Source of the DNA: Alloalcanivorax balearicus MACL04
Lineage (GTDB): Bacteria > Pseudomonadota > Gammaproteobacteria > Pseudomonadales > Alcanivoracaceae
Length of the DNA stretch: 64,000 nt
Assembly (NCBI RefSeq): GCF_025532145.1
Contig: NZ_ARXS01000019.1
Location: 17,492-81,491, forward strand
Direction of reading: 5' to 3'
The stretch's first letter is position 1. The number at the start of each line of letters is the position of its first letter. A program made the translations under genes and the position numbers. Shown one piece after another: positions 1 to 7,994 of this stretch. Under the pieces are notes generated by a model. The model did no database searches, was not told the DNA's origin, and saw nothing but the letters and a program-made list of their open reading frames with translations.

Positions 1-37
1 GTGGCGTGGGGCAGCAATGACATAAGGACCGCCCTTC
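1..37 (+). other. Left edge, tail of an unseen upstream gene
   Basis: Only a few codons precede cobB. Two forward frames reach a stop here, TGA at 18-20 and TAA at 23-25, so an upstream plus-strand gene probably ends in this stretch. Its identity cannot be read. AAGGA at 25-29 is a well placed ribosome binding site for the ATG at 38. Confidence 0.35.
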
Positions 38-1360
38 ATGACACAAGCGGTTTCCCGAGTGGAGGGCTGCGCGCCCGCCGCTCTGATCAGCGCACCCGGA
101 TCGGGGCAGGGCAAGTCTCTGATCACCGCCGGTCTGGCCCGCTTGCACCGCAACGCTGGCCGCCGTGTGCGGGTATTCAAGTTTGGCCCGGATTATCTCG
201 ACCCGATGATCCTGGCCCGCGCCAGCGGCGCGCCGGTGTATCAAATACAGCCGTGGATGACCGGTGAGGCGGAATGCCGCTGGCGTCTCGCCGAGGCCGC
301 CCGTGACGCGGACCTGGTGCTGGTGGAAGGGGCCATGGGCCTGTTCGATGGCTCACCCTCCAGTGCTGATTTGGCACAACTGTGTGATCTGCCGGTCATT
401 CCGGTCATTGATGCGGCTGGCATGGCGCAGACATTCGCTGCGCTGGCCCTGGGGCTGGCGAGATTCCGTCCCGGGTTGCGCCTGCGACAGGTGATCGCCA
501 ATCGCATCGGCAGTCCCCGTCATGGTGAGATGCTGGCGCAAGGTCTGTCCGCGGATCTGTCGCTGCTGGGCGCGGTGCCTCGCCACCCGGACCTGGCGTT
601 GCCGGAGCGGCATCTGGGGCTGGTGCAGGCGGAGGAATTGATCGACCTGGACCGGCGCCTGGATGCGGTGGCGGCGGTGCTGGCGGAGGCGGGCCTGGAC
701 CGGTTGCCGGAGGCGGTGACGTTGAGCGCGAATTGTCCGGCGCCGCCCCCGGCGCTGTTGGCCGGCCGTCGCATCGCGGTGGCCAGGGACGCCGCTTTTG
801 GTTTTCTCTATCAGGCCAACCTGGATCTGCTCACCGCCATGGGCGCCGAGCTGTGTTTTTTCTCACCGCTGAATGACCGGACGTTGCCGGAGGTGGAAGC
901 GCTCTGGTTGCCCGGTGGCTACCCGGAACAGCATGGCGGAGCGTTATCCTCAAATCTGGCCATGCGGGCGTCGATCCGTGACCATCATCGACAAGGCAAG
1001 CCGATCCTGGCGGAGTGCGGCGGGCTGATGTATTGCATGGAGACATTGGTGGACAACAAGGGCCGGCGCCACGCCATGCTTGGCCTGCTGCCCGGCGAGG
1101 CGCTGATGATGGAGCGCTTGCAGGGTCTTGGATTGCACGCCTTGTCGTTGCCACGGGGACAGCTGCGGGGGCATACCTTCCACTACTCCAGGTTGGAAAC
1201 GCCACGCGTGCCGGATCAGCATAGTGAAAAACAAAGTGGCACCGGCGGTGAGCCGGTGTTCCGTGAAGGCAATCTGACCGCCAGTTACTTTCACGGCTAT
1301 TTCCCGTCGGCGCCGGAAGCGGTGGCGGCGTTGTTTGTTGGAGATAAAGACCATGCGTGA
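38..1360 (+). CDS. cobB: Cobyrinate a,c-diamide synthase
   Basis: Glutamine-dependent amidation of the a and c carboxylates of cobyrinate (hydrogenobyrinate in the aerobic pathway) in cobalamin synthesis, cytosolic. The N-terminal dethiobiotin-synthetase-like ATP domain carries APGSGQGKS at residues 19-27 followed by KFGPDYLDP. The C-terminal class I glutamine amidotransferase domain has the nucleophile Cys327 in AECGG. The length of 440 residues is normal for CobB/CbiA. The start at 38 has AAGGA eight bases upstream. The stop overlaps the start of cobO by eight bases, so the two are translationally coupled. CobB and CbiA share this fold, so the symbol depends on the aerobic or anaerobic route, which the window does not settle. 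Confidence 0.93.
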   Translation: MTQAVSRVEGCAPAALISAPGSGQGKSLITAGLARLHRNAGRRVRVFKFGPDYLDPMILARASGAPVYQIQPWMTGEAECRWRLAEAARDADLVLVEGAMGLFDGSPSSADLAQLCDLPVIPVIDAAGMAQTFAALALGLARFRPGLRLRQVIANRIGSPRHGEMLAQGLSADLSLLGAVPRHPDLALPERHLGLVQAEELIDLDRRLDAVAAVLAEAGLDRLPEAVTLSANCPAPPPALLAGRRIAVARDAAFGFLYQANLDLLTAMGAELCFFSPLNDRTLPEVEALWLPGGYPEQHGGALSSNLAMRASIRDHHRQGKPILAECGGLMYCMETLVDNKGRRHAMLGLLPGEALMMERLQGLGLHALSLPRGQLRGHTFHYSRLETPRVPDQHSEKQSGTGGEPVFREGNLTASYFHGYFPSAPEAVAALFVGDKDHA

Positions 1361-1964
1361 AGACGCCAAAACCCCGCAACGCCATGCCGAACGCATGGCG
1401 AAAAAACAGAAAATCATGCAGGAACGGATCGCCCGTGCGCAGAACAGCCAGGGCGTGCTGTTGGTGCTGACCGGTCCAGGCAAAGGCAAAAGCAGTTCCG
1501 CTTTTGGTATGGCGGCGCGTGCTCTGGGCCATGATATGAAAGTCGGCGTGGTGCAGTTCATCAAGGGCGCGTTCAAAACTGGCGAGGAGAGATTTCTCCG
1601 CGCGCAGCCATTGGTGGATTATCACGTCATGGGCGAAGGCTATACCTGGGATACCCAGGACCGCGAACGTGATGTGGCCGCCGCCGAAGCCGCCTGGGCC
1701 GAAGCGCGCCGTATGTTGCGTGACCCGGACTACAAACTGGTGGTGCTGGACGAATTGAACATCGCCTTGCGCTACGAGTATCTGGATCTGGACACGGTGC
1801 TGGATGACCTGCAGGACCGCCCGGAAATGCAACACGTGGTGGTCACCGGTCGTTACGCACCGAAGCCACTGATCGAACTGGCCGACACCGTCACCGAGAT
1901 GAAAGTGGTGAAGCACGCGTTCAAGGATCTTGGTGTGAAGGCGCAGAAAGGAATAGAGCTTTAA
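1353..1964 (+). CDS. cobO: Corrinoid adenosyltransferase (CobO/BtuR type)
   Basis: Transfers the 5'-deoxyadenosyl group of ATP to the cobalt of cob(I)yrinate a,c-diamide or cob(I)alamin. The P-loop is GPGKGKSS at residues 41-48, and the acidic VVLDELNIAL block is typical of the CobA/CobO family. At 203 residues it is the normal length. The ATG at 1353 is preferred over an in-frame TTG at 1335 because GGAG lies at the right distance before 1353. It overlaps the cobB stop and is followed by cobQ, the usual order in pseudomonad-like cobalamin operons. Confidence 0.93.
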   Translation: MREDAKTPQRHAERMAKKQKIMQERIARAQNSQGVLLVLTGPGKGKSSSAFGMAARALGHDMKVGVVQFIKGAFKTGEERFLRAQPLVDYHVMGEGYTWDTQDRERDVAAAEAAWAEARRMLRDPDYKLVVLDELNIALRYEYLDLDTVLDDLQDRPEMQHVVVTGRYAPKPLIELADTVTEMKVVKHAFKDLGVKAQKGIEL

Positions 1965-1968
1965 AGGC

Positions 1969-1997
1969 AGTGAATAGTTAACAGTGAACAGTGAAAA
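1969..1997 (+). repeat. Short imperfect repeat of GTGAAYAGT units before cobQ
   Basis: The cobO-cobQ junction consists of repeated GTGAAC/TAGT-like units (GTGAATAGT, GTGAACAGT). It creates several GTG triplets and makes automatic start choice for cobQ unreliable. No function is evident. Confidence 0.5.
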
Positions 1998-2031
1998 TCA
2001 GAGCGCGCCTTTCCGTGTGACCGGCGGCTCG

Positions 2032-3477
2032 GTGACATTAATGGTGCAGGGCACTACTTCGGATGCCGGGAAAAGTACGGTGGTGGCGGCGTTGTGCCGG
2101 TGGCTGGCGCGGCAGGGGGTGGCGGTGGCGCCGTTCAAGCCGCAGAACATGGCGTTGAACAGCGCGGTGACGGAGGACGGTGGTGAGATCGGCCGCTCCA
2201 CGGCGTTGCAGGCGCTGGCCTGCGGTCTCGCGCCGCACAGCGATATGAATCCGGTATTGCTCAAACCGCAGACCGACCGTGGTGCCCAGGTGATTGTGCG
2301 CGGGCAGGTGCTCGGCAACATGGGCGCCATTGCCTATCACGATTACAAAAACACCGCCCGCGAGGCAGTGTTGGCGGCGTGGCGTGATCTGTCCGCGCGT
2401 TACCCGGTGATTATCGCCGAAGGCGCCGGCAGTCCGGCGGAGATCAATCTGCGCGAGAATGACATCGCCAACATGGGCTTTGCCGAAGCGGTGGATTGCC
2501 CGGTGATTCTGGTGGCCGACATTGACCGGGGCGGTGTCTTCGCGCAATTGGTGGGTACGCTGGAGCTGCTCTGCGAAAGTGAACGCAACCGGGTCGTGGG
2601 TTTCGTCATTAATCGCTTTCGTGGCGACCCGGCACTCCTGCAAAGCGGGCTGGACTGGCTGGAGCAACGCACCGGTAAACCGGTGCTTGGCGTGCTGCCT
2701 TATCTACACGGTTTGCTTTTGGACGCGGAAGACGCGGTGGCCGATGCCGGTGAGCATGTCGGTGAGGCACTGAATGTGGTGGTGCCGGTCTTTCCTCGCA
2801 TCAGCAATCACAATGATCTGGATCCGCTGCGCTTGCATCCCGGTATTGCCTTGCACCTGATCGGACCGGGACAAACGCCGCCACCGGCTGATTGGGTGAT
2901 CCTGCCTGGCAGCAAACACACCCGCGCCGATCTTGAATGGTTGCGGGAGCAAGGCTGGGAGCCCTATTTACAGCGTCATTTACGTTACGGCGGGCGACTG
3001 CTGGGCATCTGCGGGGGCTTCCAGATGCTGGGCAGTGTGATACACGATCCGGACGGTATCGAAGGACATCCTGGCAGCAGCGACGGACTGGGACTGCTGG
3101 ATATGGAAACCACGCTGGTGGCCGGCAAGCAGCTGCGGCAGGTGAAGGCGCGCTTGCTGCCGGGCGGCGAAGCGGTGTCCGGCTACGAAATTCATAACGG
3201 CGTCACTGCCGGGCCGGCGCTGCAACGGCCGCTGTTCGATGTGGGCGGACGCCTGGACGGTGCGGTTAGCGACGATGGCCAGGTGATGGGGGGCTATCTG
3301 CACGGCCTGTTCGACCGAGCCGGCGTGTGCGGTGGGTTATTACAGCCACCGCAAGAGAGCACAACGGATTATGAGCAACACCGGCAGGCGGCTCTGGACC
3401 GTCTGGCGGACGCCATTGAAACGCACCTGAATGCGTCTTTCCTGCGAGGCTATAGCCGCCATCCAGGAAATGCCTGA
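2032..3477 (+). CDS. cobQ: Cobyric acid synthase
   Basis: ATP- and glutamine-dependent amidation of the b, d, e and g carboxylates of adenosylcobyrinate a,c-diamide. The N-terminus [15 protein letters not shown] is the family signature with the P-loop; the C-terminal amidotransferase domain has its Cys in [10 protein letters not shown] and a late conserved YEIHNG. The GTG at 2032 is chosen because the protein then begins at the conserved TLMVQGTT. Alternatives are a GTG at 1984, which adds 16 unconserved residues from a repetitive stretch, and the ATG at 2041. None has a strong ribosome binding site. It is the last cobalamin gene in the window. Confidence 0.92.
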   Translation: MTLMVQGTTSDAGKSTVVAALCRWLARQGVAVAPFKPQNMALNSAVTEDGGEIGRSTALQALACGLAPHSDMNPVLLKPQTDRGAQVIVRGQVLGNMGAIAYHDYKNTAREAVLAAWRDLSARYPVIIAEGAGSPAEINLRENDIANMGFAEAVDCPVILVADIDRGGVFAQLVGTLELLCESERNRVVGFVINRFRGDPALLQSGLDWLEQRTGKPVLGVLPYLHGLLLDAEDAVADAGEHVGEALNVVVPVFPRISNHNDLDPLRLHPGIALHLIGPGQTPPPADWVILPGSKHTRADLEWLREQGWEPYLQRHLRYGGRLLGICGGFQMLGSVIHDPDGIEGHPGSSDGLGLLDMETTLVAGKQLRQVKARLLPGGEAVSGYEIHNGVTAGPALQRPLFDVGGRLDGAVSDDGQVMGGYLHGLFDRAGVCGGLLQPPQESTTDYEQHRQAALDRLADAIETHLNASFLRGYSRHPGNA

Positions 3478-3513
3478 CCGTCTCCGTCGGGGACAGAAGG
3501 AGCTACGAAGCCG

Positions 3514-3538
3514 CTGTGGGAGCCAGCCTGCTGGCGAA
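3514..3538 (+). repeat. Half REP element
   Basis: A 25-base arm starting CTGTGGGAGC and ending CTGGCGAA matches one arm of the full palindromes at 15391-15455, 47473-47540 and 50757-50825. The preceding bases CTACGAAGC also match the loop of the 15.4 kb copy. No complementary arm is present, so this is a solitary half unit in the 3478-3741 gap. Confidence 0.6.
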
Positions 3539-3705
3539 TTCCGGTCCTCCGGTGTTGGCACATTCGCGTACAGACCCGTGCCTCAATGCAGACAGTCATT
3601 CCCAAACCGTGATGAAGCAAAGTTCCTGCTCGACCAGGTGCGTACGCTCATACGGTTCCACACCGACGCAGAAATCGATAATTGGCCTGGAGTGGTGGTC
3701 AGGGT

Positions 3706-3742
3706 TTGCATGTCGCACCTTAATGTAATACTGTTTGTTACA
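3706..3742 (+). promoter_or_regulatory. Promoter and operator over the Rrf2 start
   Basis: TTGCAT (3706-3711) and TACTGT (3729-3734) are spaced by 17 bases and would start transcription at about 3741-3742, the A of the ATG. The inverted repeat TGTAA (3724-3728) / TTACA (3738-3742) covers the -10 and start point. There is no Shine-Dalgarno sequence. I infer a leaderless, autoregulated transcript. Confidence 0.5.
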
Positions 3743-4191
3743 TGAAAAGAGACAGCAGATTATCGGGTGTGCTCCACGTGCTTCTGCACATGGCGGAGAT
3801 GGAAGGAGCGGTGACCTCCGAGGCCCTGGCCGGGATCATGCAGACCAATCCGGTTGTGATTCGTCGCACCCTCGCCGGCCTGCGCGAGCAGGGGCTGGTG
3901 ACCTCGGTCAAGGGGCATGGTGGTGGTTGGCGTCTGTGCTGCGACCTCGCCGCCGTCACCCTGCATGACATCTATGTGGCCCTGGGTGAGCCGGTGGTGT
4001 TCGCCATGGGTAACCGCACGGAATCGCCTGGCTGCCTGGTGGAAAAAGCGGTCAACGCTCACATGAACGACGCGTTCCAACAGGCAGAAGCGGTACTGAT
4101 GGCACGACTGCGTGATGTGACCCTGGCGGATCTGAGCCGGGATTTTCATCAAGGCCTGCAACGGCGGGACCACTCTCACTGTTCCTCCTGA
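3742..4191 (+). CDS. Rrf2 family transcriptional regulator
   Basis: Small winged-helix repressor of 149 residues. The helix-turn-helix lies at about residues 24-50 (SEALAGIMQTNPVVIRRTLA) and the wing is VKGHGGGW, as in the Rrf2/YwnA branch. The three-Cys Fe-S pattern of IscR/NsrR is absent; Cys66, Cys67, Cys98 (SPGCLVE) and a Cys near the C-terminus remain, so thiol sensing is possible but unproven. The gene is followed 27 bases later by a thioredoxin-reductase-like flavoprotein, which is likely its target through a shared promoter. The inverted repeat over its start suggests autoregulation. Confidence 0.85.
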   Translation: MKRDSRLSGVLHVLLHMAEMEGAVTSEALAGIMQTNPVVIRRTLAGLREQGLVTSVKGHGGGWRLCCDLAAVTLHDIYVALGEPVVFAMGNRTESPGCLVEKAVNAHMNDAFQQAEAVLMARLRDVTLADLSRDFHQGLQRRDHSHCSS

Positions 4192-4218
4192 CCGCGGCTA
4201 CGTTCGCCGGAGGCTGTT

Positions 4219-5115
4219 ATGTTTGACGTCATTATTATCGGCGGCAGCTATGCCGGCATGTCCGCGGCGCTGCCGCTGGTGCGTGCCCGCCGCAAGGTGC
4301 TGGTGATCGACAATGGGCTGCGACGTAACCGCTTCGCGGAGGCCGCCCACGGCATTCTGGCCCAGGATGGGCGCCCGCCGGGGGAAATCGCCGCTGAAGG
4401 GAAGCGGCAGTTAATGCTCTACCCGGATCTCACCTGGCGTGATGGCGAAGCTGTATCGGCGAGCCCGTTTGATGGCGGATTCGATGTGGGCACGGCTGAC
4501 GGCGATCGGTTTTCCGGCCGCCTCCTGATCCTTGCTACCGGCGTCTCCGACACCTTGCCCGACGTGCCGGGATTGAAGGAACGATGGGGACGTTCGGTGT
4601 TTCATTGCCCGTACTGCCACGGCTACGAACTGAACCGGGGTGCGCTCGGAGTGCTTGCCAGCGGGCCGATGTCGCTGCATCAGGCGCAATTGATTCCGGA
4701 GTGGGGGGCCACCACGTTTTTCACCAATGGCGTGCTGACCCTGGACGCCGAACAGCAACACGACCTGGCGAAGCGGGGCGTTACCGTGGAAGCCGAACCG
4801 GTGATCGCGGTGTCCGGCGATCAGGCCACGGTGGCGCTGGCGGATGGGCGGGCGATGGACCTGGCGGGCCTGTTCGTGGCCACCGAGGTGGCGCCGGCCG
4901 GGCCGCTGGCGGAACAGTTGGGCTGCAAGCTGGAGCAAACGCCCATGGGTACCGTTATCGTCACCGACGATATCAAGGCCACCTCGATTCCCGGTGTCTT
5001 CGCCTGTGGCGATATGGCTCAGGCCGCCAACATTACTCTGGCGATGGCGGACGGCACCATGGCGGCCATGGGCGCGCACCGGGCTTTGTTGTTCGGTTTG
5101 CCGGAAGGCGGCTGA
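4219..5115 (+). CDS. NAD(P)/FAD-dependent oxidoreductase, thioredoxin-reductase-like
   Basis: Two-dinucleotide-binding flavoprotein of 298 residues. The FAD motif GGSYAG is at residues 8-13, a redox CPYC at 130-133 and a C-terminal FACGDMAQ FAD loop follow. Thioredoxin reductases have CATC/CxxC in the same position, so disulfide reduction is possible; substrates are unknown. An RBS (GGAGG) precedes the ATG, and the gene follows the Rrf2 regulator closely. Flavoproteins of this group are often co-transcribed with an Rrf2 regulator. It converges on the ferredoxin reductase gene downstream. Confidence 0.83.
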   Translation: MFDVIIIGGSYAGMSAALPLVRARRKVLVIDNGLRRNRFAEAAHGILAQDGRPPGEIAAEGKRQLMLYPDLTWRDGEAVSASPFDGGFDVGTADGDRFSGRLLILATGVSDTLPDVPGLKERWGRSVFHCPYCHGYELNRGALGVLASGPMSLHQAQLIPEWGATTFFTNGVLTLDAEQQHDLAKRGVTVEAEPVIAVSGDQATVALADGRAMDLAGLFVATEVAPAGPLAEQLGCKLEQTPMGTVIVTDDIKATSIPGVFACGDMAQAANITLAMADGTMAAMGAHRALLFGLPEGG

Positions 5116-5150
5116 CGCCGCCGTCGTCTGGCTTGTGGGACGTGGCCGAC

Positions 5151-5927
5151 TCACTGCTCCACGAAGGCGCGCTCAATGACGTAATCGCCAGGTTGTCCCT
5201 GATGCGCAGACGCCTGAAAGCCACGGGCGTCCAGCATCCTGGTCAGTTCCTCCAGCATCGCCGGGCTGCCGCACAGCATGATCCGGTCGGTTTCCGGGTT
5301 CAGTGCCGGCAGACTGAGGTCGTCGGTGAGTTTGCCACTTTCGATCAGGGTGGTGATCCGCCCCCGGTTGCGGAACGGCTCCCGGGTCACGGTAGGATAG
5401 TAGATCAGTTTTTCGCGAATGCACTCGCCAAGAAATTCGTGTGCGGGTAACGCCTGGTGAATGTAATCGTGATAGGCCAGTTCGCTCACATAACGGACGC
5501 CGTGGACCAGGATGATGTTGTCGAAACGGTCATAAATCTCAGGATCCTTGATGATGCTCATGAAGGGCGCCAGACCGGTTCCGGTGCCGAGCAGGAACAG
5601 GTTCTTACCCGGATTCAGGTCGTGTACCACCAGGGTACCGACGGGTTTGCGGCTGACGATCAGCGCGTCCCCTTCTTTCAAATGCTGCAGTCGTGACGTC
5701 AACGGACCGTCTGGTACCTTGATGCTGAGAAATTCCAGATGTTCTTCATGGTTGGCGCTGGCGATGCTATAGGCGCGCATCAGCGGCTTGCCGTCCAGCT
5801 CCAGACCGATCATGACGAAATGGCCGTTCTCGAAGCGCAGGGCCTGATCGCGAGTGGTGCGAAAGCTGAACAGCGTGTCGTTCCAATGGTGCACACTCAG
5901 TACGTTCTCTTTACCAATGGCAGCCAT
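5151..5927 (-). CDS. fpr: Ferredoxin--NADP(+) reductase
   Basis: Transfers electrons between NADPH and ferredoxin or flavodoxin through FAD. The FAD-binding motif RAYSIAS, the NADP-site GTGTGLAPF, LCGSPAML and the C-terminal YVIERAFVEQ match subclass I bacterial Fpr proteins of 258 residues. GGAGG sits six bases before the ATG. It is the last gene of the minus-strand cluster that begins at 13788, after a DUF971 gene and a 7Fe ferredoxin. I infer that it feeds the ferredoxins of that cluster. Confidence 0.93.
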   Translation of the reverse strand: MAAIGKENVLSVHHWNDTLFSFRTTRDQALRFENGHFVMIGLELDGKPLMRAYSIASANHEEHLEFLSIKVPDGPLTSRLQHLKEGDALIVSRKPVGTLVVHDLNPGKNLFLLGTGTGLAPFMSIIKDPEIYDRFDNIILVHGVRYVSELAYHDYIHQALPAHEFLGECIREKLIYYPTVTREPFRNRGRITTLIESGKLTDDLSLPALNPETDRIMLCGSPAMLEELTRMLDARGFQASAHQGQPGDYVIERAFVEQ

Positions 5928-6023
5928 GTCTATCCTCCAATAACAGGCAAAGTTGAATTCGATCCCCCTTTGGGGAGAAAACGTGAACGCCGTGATGCAG
6001 GCGCCGGCATCCGCTGGTCGTTG

Positions 6024-6359
6024 TCACGGTGACGCCTCCGCGCTGTCGCCGAGGCGGTGAAGATCGTCGACACGGTAAAGATAGTTCCAGGGAAAACGGC
6101 CGCGGTCGTGGCCGTCGGAGAAGGTCAATTGCAGGGCGCCGAGATCGGCCATGGCCACGTTTCGGATCGTAATGTCGCCGTCGACCCGGTCAGTGCCGCG
6201 CCGCCGGGCCGCTTCGCAGTACGCGCAGCGGCAGGCACGGCGCAGGGCGGTGCTGGCGAGGCGGGAGATCTCGCCATGTTCCCAGATCAGCTCCAGAGTG
6301 CGTCCGCCGTTGCACAGGTGGATTTCCTCCGGGGCGTTGAGCTCGGTGTGGTATGTCAT
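6024..6359 (-). CDS. DUF971 (GBBH-like N-terminal) domain protein
   Basis: A 111-residue protein formed by one DUF971 domain: LELIWEHGEISRL, then RRACRCAYC (Cys43, Cys45, Cys48) and the closing GRFPWNYLYRV. In gamma-butyrobetaine hydroxylases this domain binds zinc; in plant HCF101 it is fused to the C-terminus of an Mrp-type Fe-S carrier. Here the domain stands alone while a DUF971-less Mrp is encoded at the other end of the cluster. The palindrome at 6397-6414 lies just upstream. A role in Fe-S maturation of the cluster's proteins is inference. Confidence 0.85.
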   Translation of the reverse strand: MTYHTELNAPEEIHLCNGGRTLELIWEHGEISRLASTALRRACRCAYCEAARRRGTDRVDGDITIRNVAMADLGALQLTFSDGHDRGRFPWNYLYRVDDLHRLGDSAEASP

Positions 6360-6396
6360 TGTCGTTTCCGGCTCCGGGTTGGTTGTTGCCTGGGAT

Positions 6397-6414
6397 AACT
6401 TGTCATGACAAGTT
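6397..6414 (-). promoter_or_regulatory. Perfect 18-bp palindrome, candidate GntR operator
   Basis: AACTTGTCATGACAAGTT is a perfect palindrome in the gap between the 7Fe ferredoxin and the DUF971 gene. Its core CTTGT-N4-ACAAG recurs at 13814-13827 before the binding-protein gene and, with one mismatch, at 10495-10508 before the gntR gene. It fits the general GT-N-AC dyad of GntR-family sites. Confidence 0.6.
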
Positions 6415-6423
6415 GTCGCGCAC

Positions 6424-6747
6424 TCAGCGTTGCAGGTACTGAAGCTTGTCGCCCTTGCCTTCCCAGACTTCGGCGTCGGGCAGGGGCTCCGACGTTTCGG
6501 CCAGTACCGGCCAGACCCTGGCCAGCTCCGCGTTCAGTGCCACGAACATCTCCTGCCCTTCGGGCAGTTCGTTGTCCGCATAGATGGCGCCGGCGGGACA
6601 CTCCGGCACACACAGTGCGCAATCGATGCAGACCTGCGGATCGATTACCAGGAAGTTTTCTCCTTCGTGGAAGCAGTCCACCGGGCACACTTCCACGCAG
6701 TCGGTGTATTTGCAGCGAATGCAGTTCTCGGTCACCACGAATGTCAT
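6424..6747 (-). CDS. fdxA: 7Fe ferredoxin (FdxA type)
   Basis: Electron carrier of 107 residues with one 3Fe-4S and one 4Fe-4S cluster. Cys9, Cys17 and Cys50 match the 3Fe ligands and Cys21, Cys40, Cys43 and Cys46 the 4Fe ligands of Azotobacter ferredoxin I, with the numbering shifted by one. The long C-terminal tail is also typical. AAGGAG precedes the ATG. Its place between a HEAT-repeat gene and DUF971-fpr suggests that it carries electrons from Fpr to the flavoprotein/ferredoxin pair upstream. Confidence 0.92.
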   Translation of the reverse strand: MTFVVTENCIRCKYTDCVEVCPVDCFHEGENFLVIDPQVCIDCALCVPECPAGAIYADNELPEGQEMFVALNAELARVWPVLAETSEPLPDAEVWEGKGDKLQYLQR

Positions 6748-6777
6748 CGTCGTCTCCTTGCAGGCGATGGCCGTTGG

Positions 6778-7734
6778 TCAGGCGGCGCTCAACTTCGATT
6801 GCGCCCAACGGGCCAGTTTGCGAACGTCCGGGTCCGGGTCATCCAGAGCGGTTTGAATGTAGGGCCGGCATTGCTCGTGAGCGATGGCGCCGAGCGCGCC
6901 GATGGCGGCCTTGCGCAGATTGCTCATGGCATCGCGGCTGCACTCGCCCAGTGCCGGAATGCCTTCCACCCGGCCGAGCTTGCCGATGGCGTCGGCGGCT
7001 TTTTCGCGCACCTGCCAGGTGTTATCCCGGGTGGCTTCGATGAGCAGAGGCAGACTGTCCTGATGATGGAGTTTGCCAATGCTGTTCATCGCTTCGGCAC
7101 GCACCTGCCAGTGCGGATCGCCAACCACGTACCGGAGCGCTTCGGCCACCGAGGCGGGCTCGGCATAAACCAGCGCGCCGACGGCGGCACGGCGTACCTC
7201 GGCATCGTCGTCATCGCGGGCACGATCGATCAGCGCCGGCAGATTGCTTTCCTCCTTGAGCCAGCCGAGTAATCCGACGGCTTCACGGCGGACACCGGGA
7301 TCGGCCGCATTCAGACGAGCCAGCGCCGGCTCGCGGGCGGCAGGTTCGCGCAAGGACTTCAGCGCTCGCAGAATACCCGCCACCACGAACGGGTCGCGGC
7401 TTTCTTCCAGGGCGGCCAATAGCGGTTTGGCCGCGGCCGGGTCCTTGAGGTCCGAGAGCGCATGGGCGGCGGCGTTGCGCACCACCTCGTCGCTGTCGTT
7501 GAGCGCGGCGATCAGAGCGTCGGCCATATCCTCGGACTCAAACTCATCGACCACCTTGGCGGCTTCCTGCCGTACTTGCGGGTCCGGGTCCCGGAGTGCC
7601 TGGATCAGCAGCGTCACCGCCTCCGGCTCCGGGCAGTCAACCAGGTCCAGTACCGCCACGCGGCGCAGGCCGGGATCCGGCGAGGCCAGGCGGTCGGCCA
7701 GTTCCTGCAGTTCGGGATCGTCAAACGCGTTCAT
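6778..7734 (-). CDS. HEAT-repeat protein
   Basis: A 318-residue solenoid of about nine units of roughly 31 residues, each with the pattern DPDPxVRxxAAxxL (for example DPDPQVRQEA, DSDEVVRNAA, DPHWQVRAEA, DPDPDVRKLA). There is no signal peptide or transmembrane segment. HEAT proteins of this type act as scaffolds or lyase-like helpers. The ATG at 7734 is chosen over a GTG at 7740 because GAGG lies five bases before it. It sits between the AprB-like ferredoxin and FdxA, so a scaffold for this electron chain is the natural guess. Confidence 0.85.
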   Translation of the reverse strand: MNAFDDPELQELADRLASPDPGLRRVAVLDLVDCPEPEAVTLLIQALRDPDPQVRQEAAKVVDEFESEDMADALIAALNDSDEVVRNAAAHALSDLKDPAAAKPLLAALEESRDPFVVAGILRALKSLREPAAREPALARLNAADPGVRREAVGLLGWLKEESNLPALIDRARDDDDAEVRRAAVGALVYAEPASVAEALRYVVGDPHWQVRAEAMNSIGKLHHQDSLPLLIEATRDNTWQVREKAADAIGKLGRVEGIPALGECSRDAMSNLRKAAIGALGAIAHEQCRPYIQTALDDPDPDVRKLARWAQSKLSAA

Positions 7735-7741
7735 GGGCACC

Positions 7742-7975
7742 TCAGCGCAGCAAGTAGGGAATGTTCACGGTGACCGCGTCGGTCGGGCAGTCCGCTTCGC
7801 AAGGCATGCAGTACCAGCACTCGTCGTACTTCATGTGGGCCTTGCCGGTGCTCTCGTCGATCCAGAGCACGTCCAGGGGGCAGACGTCGATGCACACGGT
7901 GCAGCCTTTATCGGCGATGCATTTATCCGCATCGACGGTAACGGGCACGGCGCTGTGATGATTGGCGATAGGCAT
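7742..7975 (-). CDS. AprB-like 2[4Fe-4S] ferredoxin
   Basis: A 77-residue ferredoxin with two four-Cys sets: Cys19, 25, 28, 32 and Cys53, 56, 59, 63. The unequal first set (a five-residue insert after Cys19) and the CWxCxxC second set are the pattern of the beta subunit of adenylylsulfate reductase, although the long C-terminal tail of true AprB is missing. It lies 19 bases after the flavoprotein gene and has a strong GAGGAG site. It is probably the electron-transfer subunit of that flavoprotein. Confidence 0.85.
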   Translation of the reverse strand: MPIANHHSAVPVTVDADKCIADKGCTVCIDVCPLDVLWIDESTGKAHMKYDECWYCMPCEADCPTDAVTVNIPYLLR

Positions 7976-7994
7976 GGGAATCTCCTCGTCGGAA

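Noticed and set aside
831..1916. 361-codon minus-strand frame over cobB/cobO
   Set aside because: Antisense to two well recognised cobalamin genes; no domain visible.
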